64,000 nucleotides of DNA, taken from positions 62,001-126,000 of the forward strand of contig NZ_JACJSJ010000014.1 in NCBI RefSeq assembly GCF_014698115.1, in the 5' to 3' direction. The notes under the pieces are model-generated. The model searched no databases. It was not told the origin of the DNA and was given only the letters and a program-made list of their open reading frames with translations. Positions 19,014 to 26,168 of the stretch are shown here, piece by piece; position 1 is the first letter of the stretch, and each line of letters opens with the position of its first letter. Position numbers and translations under genes: made by a program. The DNA comes from Nostoc sp. FACHB-973 (lineage in GTDB: Bacteria; Cyanobacteriota; Cyanobacteriia; Cyanobacteriales; Nostocaceae).

Positions 19014-19931
19014 TTAGTTCATTTGAAAAAATTTCAACACACTGAAATTCCCAGCAGAAATTGAATGATATAAATAATGAGGTGCGGTGTGAAAAAAAAC
19101 TGATAACATCTTTTTTTGCCAGAAAAAATCTTGAATTTTAACATAATACCAAAATGATAGTGATATATTATCATCTACTGCGGTCATGTGATGCCACCAA
19201 AAAGGAGGTAGGTAGAGTATTTCTCCCGGTTGAAGTACAAATTCTATTTTTTCTTGCCAAGGGAATTTCGGAAATAATTCCAAATCTAAAGAATCCGGAT
19301 TTACCTTGCTACCATATAGTGCGCCAGAACGATCTTCTAGAGGTGGATAGAATGATAAATAATTTGTAGGTGGATATAAAAGTATTCTTTTTCTCCCTCG
19401 AATTTGAGCAAAAATATTATGTTCTGCGTCAAAGTGAAGGCTACTATTTGAAGAAAAATGTTTTTTTGATAAACCAAACCACAACCTAACTAATGGCTTA
19501 CTATTGAAGTATTCTGGATAATTTATATCTCTAACAATTTCCGGAAAACGCTCTTCAAGAACTGCCTCGTTTAAATAACATTCTACCTTGTGTTGAGTAT
19601 TTTTATCTTCTATATGGTTATTTATATACTCCGCTAATTTCATTTCTTGATGAGGTTCATAACTACCTTCATAAGCAAAGTTCTTATAATCATTCCAAAA
19701 ATCTTGTTTAAAAAATCGCACTGGAACTAGATTATTTCCACATTTGTCTATCAGATAATCATTTGACCAATGTTTACAAGCATTCCAATCTTTAGCAACG
19801 TCTTCAATTATAAAAGGCTGATATTGTTTCGCTATCTCTGAAAATTGCTTTCTACTAGGATTTTTGATTCTTAGAATTGATTTACTAGCTTGAACTTGCA
19901 TAAAAACTCCAACATCTTTACTGGTTTTCAA
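19014..19931 (-). CDS. JmjC/cupin_8-type Fe(II)/2OG oxygenase
   Basis: Predicted 2-oxoglutarate-dependent hydroxylase of the cupin-like (FIH/JmjC) class. Residues seen: IIEDVAKDWNACKHW at the N-terminus; iron ligands H-x-D in SSLHFDAEHN (~residue 165); the lysine-containing RGRKRILLYPP; PGEILYLPPFWWHHMTAV with the distal His; and a final SLSFWYYV strand. 305 aa, a full-length domain. It is the most upstream gene of the minus-strand biosynthetic operon and diverges from the TonB receptor gene. Cupin_8 enzymes in NRPS clusters hydroxylate amino acids or proteins; here it may give a second hydroxylation distinct from the TauD-like enzyme, but the substrate is unknown. A downstream Met at residue 11 is an alternative start. 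Confidence 0.87.
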   Translation of the reverse strand: MKTSKDVGVFMQVQASKSILRIKNPSRKQFSEIAKQYQPFIIEDVAKDWNACKHWSNDYLIDKCGNNLVPVRFFKQDFWNDYKNFAYEGSYEPHQEMKLAEYINNHIEDKNTQHKVECYLNEAVLEERFPEIVRDINYPEYFNSKPLVRLWFGLSKKHFSSNSSLHFDAEHNIFAQIRGRKRILLYPPTNYLSFYPPLEDRSGALYGSKVNPDSLDLELFPKFPWQEKIEFVLQPGEILYLPPFWWHHMTAVDDNISLSFWYYVKIQDFFWQKKMLSVFFHTAPHYLYHSISAGNFSVLKFFQMN

Positions 19932-19965
19932 TCTAAGTTTGACGCTGTTTTATTATTGCCACATA

Positions 19966-19992
19966 CAATGAATGTTAATTTTTAATTCATTG
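19966..19992. promoter_or_regulatory. Inverted repeat CAATGAAT-N11-ATTCATTG upstream of the biosynthetic operon
   Basis: Perfect 8-bp arms separated by 11 AT-rich bases, 35 bp upstream of the JmjC gene start. The position suits an operator for a dimeric regulator. It does not match a textbook Fur box, so the regulator is unknown. Confidence 0.4.
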
Positions 19993-20074
19993 ATGAAAGC
20001 CCGGAGCAGTTTATTAGCTAACTTCGTCTTTTTGACTCATAATTAATATTCCCGACGTGTCTAATCAGACATTT

Positions 20075-20140
20075 TTCCCAGTCAAGCCTAATGTTTTTAA
20101 TTGAGCAGCTATTTGATGCGATCGCCAATTCTTTAGCAGA
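20075..20140 (-). pseudogene. Decayed remnant of a FAAL coding sequence
   Basis: The stretch containing CAGTCAAGCCTAATG, AATTGAGCAGCTATTTGATG and CGATCGCC aligns base by base with the FAAL N-terminal coding region near 18565-18635 (the RRIAAQLQALGLTGE portion) in the same orientation. Several in-frame stops interrupt it. Only about 60 bp is recognisable. Confidence 0.65.
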
Positions 20141-20432
20141 ATCCAGAAGTCAGGAATAAAAAAGGCTTTTTATCTGGCTTATAGACCAAAATACTGAAAA
20201 TCACTAACTTGTAAGCCAACCACTGAGATTGTCTCAACGCTAAATAATAGTGATTTACCTGGATAAATATCTAGGTTATTGCAACTAATTTTTATTTATC
20301 CTTGATTACACTAACGAGAATGAGTTGCTTTAGCAAGAGTACAACTATAGATATTTATTTTCGATATAGTTATAAACATTAGTTTTACTTATGAAAGTTT
20401 GACTTTGTTAGATAAACGAGTATTTTCACCTC

Positions 20433-20752
20433 ATGACAATCAATCACAAGCTCTTTGCCCACAATCAGGGCATGGAAACTTCCGGACTCCTAACGCCGAT
20501 TCGCTACTCTACACTGACACTCAATTGTTTCTGATTTGGCGCATTTTCCTAATTAAAGAGGCTATTTTGGGTTTTTAAAATATTTTTGGCAGAAGTATTT
20601 TTAACTACCAGTATTTCAAATAAATATTTATCAAGCAAATAAATGCTCAAGAAAAATTATTGATTGTCATGCAAATTAAATAAAAAAAATTATGAATTAT
20701 CTTGTGTCTAGTATCACTTCGTAATATGATTCAACTAATTTAAATGACAATC
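20433..20752. promoter_or_regulatory. Three ATGACAATC motifs upstream of the TonB receptor
   Basis: ATGACAATC at 20433-20441, its complement GATTGTCAT at 20662-20670, and ATGACAATC again at 20744-20752, the last 67 bp before the receptor ATG. This could be a binding site of an iron-responsive AraC- or Fur-type regulator. There is no direct evidence. Confidence 0.3.
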
Positions 20753-20818
20753 TTTTGCAAACTTTGTCATTGCGTGTTCAGGTGTGGTCAAGTAGTGCGA
20801 TCGAGTGTAAGCGGATAA

Positions 20819-23653
20819 ATGAAGTTAGATAGATTTTTTCAAAGCCTGCTGCTGACAGGTGCGGTTGTTGTTTTTATAAACACTCCTGCTAAAGGTGAGC
20901 AAGTACGAGAGGATGTTCAAGGCGAATCTTCTACCCAGAGGGTAGGGAAATCTAGATTTGATCGGAAGGTTGCAGTTACAGATAAAGAATTTGTCATCAG
21001 CAAATCTCAAGTATCAGCCCCCAGTACCAGGAAACCCCGACTCTTGAAGTTTCAGCTTGGAAGTCCACTACAACGATCAAAGTCGGATGAAATAACTAAA
21101 AATATCCTTCAACTAAGCGAAATTGAACTTCCTGGTACTAGCGCCCAAATGCTGGTACAGTCACCCACACCAACCAATCCTCCTAACCCAGAACAAACAA
21201 GTGGGGATCAAGTCATACCAATCACGGGAGTGAAAGCAAATCCCACACAGACTGGTGTGGAGGTAATTTTAGAAACACCTCTTGGAGAACAACTGCAAGT
21301 TACAAATCGCAGTACGGATAAGAATTTTATTGCCGATATTCCTAATGCTCAGTTGCGTTTACCTAACGGCGATGCTTTTATATTTCGTTCGGAAAAACCA
21401 GTTGCGGGAATTACAGAAATAACGGCTACGAATGTTGATGCAAATACTGTTCGGGTGACCGTGGTAGGTGAGAATGCTTTGCCAACGGTTGAGTTGTTTG
21501 ATGATAATACAGGGCTGGTTTTTGGTGTAACTTCTGCTACTGCAACAGCAATGCAACCACCACAGCAGCCTGAAACACCACAAGCACAAGAGCCAGCCAA
21601 TCAGACACCGCAACAGGAACCAGCTGCACAGCAGGATGAGCCAATTGAGTTGGTGGTGACGGGGGAGCAAGATGGTTATCGGGTAACGGATACTACGACT
21701 GGGACAAAAACCGACACACCTTTACGTGATATTCCCCAATCGATTCAGGTGGTACCACAACAAATACTGCGCGACCAGCAAGCTACTCGCCTAGAAGATG
21801 CCCTCAGAAATGTCCCTGGTGTAGTTCAGAGTTTTAATTCCTCTCGTGCATTGACCAGCTATACAATTCGCGGATTTGAGGTAAGTGAAAGAACAGGTAA
21901 CAGTTTTCTCCGGGATGGGCTACCTGACCCTTCGGCAGGACAATCTGTTGAACTTTCCAATATCGAGCGAGTGGAAGTCCTCAAGGGACCAGCATCAGTG
22001 TTATTTGGTTTAGGAGATCCAGGAGGAAGTATTAACTTAGTAACCAAACAACCCCTACGCGAGCCTTTTTATGGCATTGATGCAAGCGTTGGCAGTTATA
22101 GTTTTTACCGAGGTGCGGTTGATTTCTCGGGGCCGTTAAATGACTCGAAGACAGTTTTATATCGTCTGAATGCAGCTTACAAAAATTCAGGTAGTTTTAT
22201 CGATTTCTTAAATAGTGAAAATCTGAGTATATCACCTGTTATCAGTGTGGCGATCGGCGAGAAAACCAACCTGAACATAGAGGGAGAATACGTTGAGACA
22301 AGAGATTCTTTTGCATCTGGAGTACCCGTCGTTGGCAGTGTATTACCTAACCCAAACGGGAAAGTATCTCGTAACCGCAACTATGGTGAACCTTCTGATG
22401 AAATCGAACAAAAAATTACCAGGATTGGATATCGAATAGAACACAAATTTAGCGACAACTGGTTGTTACGCAATGCTTTTCGAGCAACTTTCCGCGACTA
22501 CAGTGACAAAGTTACGCTGCCGACAAGTTTGGATGCAGACAATCGAAGTTTCAATCGTTTCTACCGAGAATATGATATTGAGTATGAAGACTACACTTTG
22601 ACAACAAATGTAGTTGGTAAGTTCTTTACAGGTTCAATTCAGCATCAGTTACTATTGGGACTCGATTTGAATCGGTTTAGTAGCAAAACGCCAAAATATC
22701 TCGATTTTGGTGCTGCATCGATTGATATATTTAACCCAGTGTATGGTCAACCGATAGGTGAGCCTTTTACGACCGATGATAGAGAGAAAGTACAAACTGA
22801 CTCATTAGGAGTTTATCTTCAAGATCAAATTGCACTTACAGATAGCTTGAAGTTGTTGTTAGGTGTGCGGTTTGATACTTTCGAGCAGAAATTTGAAGAT
22901 TTCACCGCAGGTTCAGAAACCAGCCAGTCAGATAGTGCATTTAGTCCTCGGTTTGGGATTGTCTATCAACCCATCCCCGCTGTTTCGCTGTATGCCAGTT
23001 ATACAAGTTCATTTACACCAGCAAGAGGCACAATCTTTTTCAGTAATTTTGACGGTCTTTTAGATCCAGGACGAGCTAATCAGTATGAAGTCGGGGTTAA
23101 AGCAGATTTGAACAATCAGCTTTTAGCAACCCTTGCATTCTATGATTTGACTCGTACTAATGTCTTGGTAGACGATCCCAATAATCCAGGTTTTCAAATC
23201 CAAACAGGGGAACAACAAAGTCAAGGTATTGAACTGAATATTGCGGGTCAAATTTTGCCGGGATGGAATATTTTTGCAGGCTATGCTTATATTGATGCAC
23301 GCATTACTGAAGATACTACTTTTCCACCTGGAAATAGATTGCCAAATACGCCAGAACATTCTTTCAACTTATGGACAACCTACGAAATTCAACAAGGTAA
23401 ATTGCAAGGTTTAGGGGCTGGAATTGGCTTGTTTTTTGTGAGCGATCGCGCCGGAGATTTAGCAAATACTTACGAGCTACCTAGTTATGTTCGTACTGAT
23501 GCAGCTATTTTCTATAACAGAGATAGATTCCGAGTCGCACTCAATTTCAAAAATATATTTGATGTAGACTATTTTGAAAGTGCGCTTACTTCTAGTCGTG
23601 TTTTCTATGGACAGCCATTTACCGTGCAAGGAACCATTTCATGGCGGTTTTAA
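20819..23653 (+). CDS. TonB-dependent siderophore receptor with N-terminal AMIN domain
   Basis: Outer-membrane gated channel importing ferric siderophore with TonB/ExbBD energy. 944 aa: signal peptide ~1-27 (LLLTGAVVVFINTPAKGE), a low-complexity linker, AMIN domain ~128-240 (ITGVKANPTQTGVEVILET, typical of cyanobacterial receptors), a Gln/Pro-rich linker, plug ~295-420 (PLRDIPQSIQVVP, ALRNVPGVVQ, YTIRGFE, IERVEVLKGPASVLFG, GGSINLVTK), then a beta-barrel ending in aromatic TISWRF. It is divergent from the biosynthetic operon and followed on the same strand by the binding lipoprotein, suggesting it is the cognate receptor for the product made by the upstream cluster. Length and architecture match SchT/IutA-type receptors of Anabaena. 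Confidence 0.95.
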   Translation: MKLDRFFQSLLLTGAVVVFINTPAKGEQVREDVQGESSTQRVGKSRFDRKVAVTDKEFVISKSQVSAPSTRKPRLLKFQLGSPLQRSKSDEITKNILQLSEIELPGTSAQMLVQSPTPTNPPNPEQTSGDQVIPITGVKANPTQTGVEVILETPLGEQLQVTNRSTDKNFIADIPNAQLRLPNGDAFIFRSEKPVAGITEITATNVDANTVRVTVVGENALPTVELFDDNTGLVFGVTSATATAMQPPQQPETPQAQEPANQTPQQEPAAQQDEPIELVVTGEQDGYRVTDTTTGTKTDTPLRDIPQSIQVVPQQILRDQQATRLEDALRNVPGVVQSFNSSRALTSYTIRGFEVSERTGNSFLRDGLPDPSAGQSVELSNIERVEVLKGPASVLFGLGDPGGSINLVTKQPLREPFYGIDASVGSYSFYRGAVDFSGPLNDSKTVLYRLNAAYKNSGSFIDFLNSENLSISPVISVAIGEKTNLNIEGEYVETRDSFASGVPVVGSVLPNPNGKVSRNRNYGEPSDEIEQKITRIGYRIEHKFSDNWLLRNAFRATFRDYSDKVTLPTSLDADNRSFNRFYREYDIEYEDYTLTTNVVGKFFTGSIQHQLLLGLDLNRFSSKTPKYLDFGAASIDIFNPVYGQPIGEPFTTDDREKVQTDSLGVYLQDQIALTDSLKLLLGVRFDTFEQKFEDFTAGSETSQSDSAFSPRFGIVYQPIPAVSLYASYTSSFTPARGTIFFSNFDGLLDPGRANQYEVGVKADLNNQLLATLAFYDLTRTNVLVDDPNNPGFQIQTGEQQSQGIELNIAGQILPGWNIFAGYAYIDARITEDTTFPPGNRLPNTPEHSFNLWTTYEIQQGKLQGLGAGIGLFFVSDRAGDLANTYELPSYVRTDAAIFYNRDRFRVALNFKNIFDVDYFESALTSSRVFYGQPFTVQGTISWRF

Positions 23654-23692
23654 TAGTTGATTTTAGATAAAGTCTGTTGTAATTCACAGATA

Positions 23693-23773
23693 TGTAGGGT
23701 GTGTTAGCGATACCGTAACGCACCAAACCCTTAAAAATTGTGCGTTACGAACTTCATTCTAACGCACCCTACA
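23693..23773. repeat. Inverted-repeat element with TGTAGGGTGYGTTAG ends
   Basis: 81 bp between receptor and lipoprotein genes. The left end TGTAGGGTGTGTTAG and the right end (complement TGTAGGGTGCGTTAG) match with one difference, and internal GTAACGCACC/GTGCGTTACG arms add a further stem. It can fold into a long hairpin and may uncouple the two genes. A related element is at 43111-43223. Confidence 0.65.
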
Positions 23774-23798
23774 ATACTGTTACATAAAGCAGGCAATA

Positions 23799-24749
23799 AT
23801 GCGAAAATTTTTCTGTTGGCTAATATTAGGTATTTTAGGATTTATTTTGATTGCAGCCTGCAACTATAAAATTCCTAAAACTGTATCTTACCTTCCTCAT
23901 CCGTCACCCACCGAATGCCACATAGTTAAACATACAATGGGAGAAACCTGTGTTCCCAATAAACCCCAGCGTATTGTTACTTTATCTTTGTCTACTTTAG
24001 GCAATGTGCTAGCACTTGGTGTTAAACCAATTGGCACCACGAATGAATATTACCGAGAAAAAAACTTTTTAAACTCCTCATATAAAACAGATGAAATAAA
24101 ATTAATTGGATTTGATAAACCAAATTTAGAAGCAATATTACTACTCAAACCAGATTTGATTATCGGTGTAGATTGGTTCAAGTCAATTTATCCTCAATTG
24201 TCTGAAATTGCTCCGACAGTTTTGGGTGAACTGGATTATTCAACCTGGCAAAAACATCTGAGTTTTGTGGCTGAAGCATTAGGAAAGCAAGAAGCTGAAA
24301 AAATGCTTTGGAATCGCTACTATCAGCGAATAGAAAGGCTAAAATTAGCATTAAGAACTCACCATCAAGACAAAAAAATATCCTTGATCTATGTTAGTGG
24401 CGATCGAATATTAATCGACGTCAAAAACTCATTTGCTGGTTCTATTATCAGTAATGCTCGTTTGCAGCGTCCAGCCTCACAAAATATCGAGTCACCTTAT
24501 GGAGCAGTCAGTATTTCCCTAGAGGAATTAGAAAAAGCTGATGGCGATATTTTATTTGTGGCTACTTTTGCCAATGGTGGAAATCAATTTCTAGAAAAAA
24601 AACAACAAAGTCCTCTTTGGAAACAGCTAAAAGCTGTTCAAGAAAATCATGTTTATCATGTCAACATTACATCATGGTCTGCGACACATATGATTGCCAC
24701 TGATGCAGTAATTGATGATTTATTCAAATACCTTGTCAACACTCCCTAA
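23799..24749 (+). CDS. fecB: Iron-siderophore ABC transporter substrate-binding lipoprotein (FecB/FhuD class)
   Basis: Periplasmic carrier handing ferric siderophore to the FecCD-type permease. 316 aa. A lipoprotein signal ends in the lipobox LIAAC (Cys ~23). The mature part shows the class III binding fold: PQRIVTLSLSTLGNVLALGV, KPDLIIGVDW, ELEKADGDILFVAT, and WSATHMIATDAVIDDLFKYL at the end. It follows the TonB receptor on the same strand with a repeat element between them. The stop is 4 bp before the DUF1636 start, so those two are translationally coupled. The permease and ATPase genes lie about 3.3 kb away on the opposite strand. Confidence 0.92.
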   Translation: MRKFFCWLILGILGFILIAACNYKIPKTVSYLPHPSPTECHIVKHTMGETCVPNKPQRIVTLSLSTLGNVLALGVKPIGTTNEYYREKNFLNSSYKTDEIKLIGFDKPNLEAILLLKPDLIIGVDWFKSIYPQLSEIAPTVLGELDYSTWQKHLSFVAEALGKQEAEKMLWNRYYQRIERLKLALRTHHQDKKISLIYVSGDRILIDVKNSFAGSIISNARLQRPASQNIESPYGAVSISLEELEKADGDILFVATFANGGNQFLEKKQQSPLWKQLKAVQENHVYHVNITSWSATHMIATDAVIDDLFKYLVNTP

Positions 24750-24753
24750 TTCT

Positions 24754-25131
24754 ATGCCTAAACACACCATATTTGTATGTAAATCCTGTCACCGTTCATC
24801 TGAAGAACGGCCAAAAAATCCACCTTTTGACGGCGATATTTTACTTGACGAATTAAACAGTTTATGTGTTGAAAAATTACCTCATAACGAACTTGAAATT
24901 CAGCCAGTTGGATGTTTATGGGCTTGCGATCAAGGCTGTGTTGTAGCTGTATCGAGTGAAGAGAAACCAACGTATCTGTTTGTTAAACTTATCCCAGAAG
25001 AAAGCGCAGCAGCCTTACTGGAATTTATGCAAATCTATATCAAAAGCCGTAAAGGCGCTGTAGTTTGGGAACAGCTTCCGCAAGTTTTAAAGTCTGCTAT
25101 TTTCGCGCAAATTCCATCTGTAAAATCATAA
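24754..25131 (+). CDS. DUF1636 small metal-binding protein, thioredoxin-like [2Fe-2S] type
   Basis: About 125 aa. Starts at the ATG at 24754, four bases after the binding-protein stop; an in-frame ATG at 24712 would overlap the upstream gene and adds no conserved sequence. Cysteines: C-x2-C in FVCKSCHRSS and C-x3-C-x3-C in VGCLWACDQGCVVAV, a spacing reminiscent of thioredoxin-like ferredoxins. The family is annotated only as predicted metal-binding. Tight coupling with a siderophore-binding lipoprotein suggests a role in handling imported iron, for example electron delivery for ferric-siderophore reduction in the cytoplasm. That role is inference, since no signal peptide is present. Confidence 0.8.
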   Translation: MPKHTIFVCKSCHRSSEERPKNPPFDGDILLDELNSLCVEKLPHNELEIQPVGCLWACDQGCVVAVSSEEKPTYLFVKLIPEESAAALLEFMQIYIKSRKGAVVWEQLPQVLKSAIFAQIPSVKS

Positions 25132-25259
25132 CTATAAGTTATTCCAAGTAATAGCGATACCTTCTCTACCAGACGCTACGCCCAGCCTTGCTTCCCGTTC
25201 GCCCTTGGCGTCCCGTAGGGAAGGGTACGCGATCGCACTTGCCTTAAACCCAATTTAAT
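25132..25259. repeat. Dispersed repeat patch (CTCTACCAGACGCTACG / CCCGTTCGCCCTTGGCG)
   Basis: Contains a degenerate copy of the 21-bp unit and GCTTCCCGTTCGCCCTTGGC plus GTCCCGTAGGGAAGGG. A similar composite is at 60380-60450, and a partial one at 28000-28020. Non-coding. Confidence 0.6.
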
Positions 25260-26156
25260 TTATCTTGCTACTAACCAAGCTTCTAAATCAGCCAAGCTGG
25301 TAAAATCTAACAATGCTTCGCTCAAATCTTCCAGAACAGGCAAAGGTAAACCATAAATTGAGGAGCGCATTTCCTCGGTAAGTTCTCCAAACCGCTTAGT
25401 CAACAGTCGGATAATCAAGTTAGCAGCCTCTTCTTGTCGCCCTTCTTGTCGTCCTTCTTGTCGCCCTTCTTGTCGTCCTTCTTGTCGTCCTTCTTGTCGT
25501 CCTTCTTCCTTAATTTCGCGGTAAACCCTTGTTTCCTTGAGTGTGATTCCTAGCATCGACTCTACCTCTGTTCGACTTAATTGTTCAAACCTGTACACCA
25601 TTATGGTCGTGACTAACTCCATTATGACGCCAGTTGATGGTTGAGGTTGTTCTTGGCGCGATCGCTCGAGCAAATATCTAGCTTCTTGTGGTGCTTGTTC
25701 TTCCTCCACAGTAGTTAACACCATCAATGCTATCCATAAAGGTAATTGGCGAATATCGCCCAATTCATCCAAATAAACCCGATGCACTTGTCCACCATTG
25801 AGCAATGAGCGATGGGGGTAAGTATCATTTTGTTCAACACTGCGCGATGGATAAATTATTACTGTCTGCCAATCCCTGAATCTAGCACGGTTGCGGTAGA
25901 AATATAACGAGGATTCTGCAAATACTCTTTCGTAAAGTTGTTCATCTTTTTGAAACTGCACCTCACAGAAATATACAACTCCTACACCTTCGTTTTCTGG
26001 TGGTAAAAATACCCCATCTATTTCAAATTTGGGTTCTTTGACAGCTACGGAATCAAATCGGTAAGCGTCTGCATTTGTCGGGGGATTTGTCAATAGTTCA
26101 AATAGTAAACTGGGGTATTGTTGAAAAAGTTTGTAGAAAATTGAGTCTCGCCGCAT
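25260..26156 (-). CDS. Rpn-family (DUF2887) PD-(D/E)XK nuclease/transposase-like protein
   Basis: 298 aa. N-terminal RRDSIFYKLFQQYPSLLFEL, YRFDSVAVKEPKFEIDGVF and YFCEVQFQKDEQLYERVFAE carry the D...E-x-Q nuclease-like core common in cyanobacterial DUF2887/Rpn proteins (related to transposase_31). Residues ~217-243 are a GRQE tetrapeptide repeat, then a helical C-terminus (LEDLSEALLDFTSLADLEAWL). These genes are abundant, variable and often near repeats. A role in siderophore biology is unlikely; it probably inserted between uptake genes. Confidence 0.85.
   Translation of the reverse strand: MRRDSIFYKLFQQYPSLLFELLTNPPTNADAYRFDSVAVKEPKFEIDGVFLPPENEGVGVVYFCEVQFQKDEQLYERVFAESSLYFYRNRARFRDWQTVIIYPSRSVEQNDTYPHRSLLNGGQVHRVYLDELGDIRQLPLWIALMVLTTVEEEQAPQEARYLLERSRQEQPQPSTGVIMELVTTIMVYRFEQLSRTEVESMLGITLKETRVYREIKEEGRQEGRQEGRQEGRQEGRQEGRQEEAANLIIRLLTKRFGELTEEMRSSIYGLPLPVLEDLSEALLDFTSLADLEAWLVAR
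25430..25507 (-). repeat. 12-bp tandem repeat encoding GRQE units
   Basis: About six and a half copies of CTTCTTGTCGYC on the plus strand, in frame in the Rpn-family gene. Each unit adds Gly-Arg-Gln-Glu. Copy number is likely to vary between strains without frameshifts. Confidence 0.9.
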
Positions 26157-26168
26157 AAATAATTCAAC

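Larger units (their letters stand above)
19932..20818. other. Divergent intergenic region between the biosynthetic operon and the TonB receptor
   Basis: 887 bp with no convincing gene. It holds an inverted repeat close to the operon start (19966-19992), a decayed fragment resembling the FAAL coding region (20075-20140), and three copies of ATGACAATC or its complement. Promoters for both directions should lie here. The AT-rich last 250 bp precede the receptor. Confidence 0.7.

Noticed and set aside
1..19931. Schizokinen/aerobactin-type siderophore genes
   Set aside because: No IucA/IucC-like synthetase or lysine/diaminopropane monooxygenase is present in the window.
25430..25507. Short regular repeats as a CRISPR array
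   Set aside because: Units are 12 bp, contiguous and coding, with no unique spacers. The heptamer repeats at 28980 also lack spacers.
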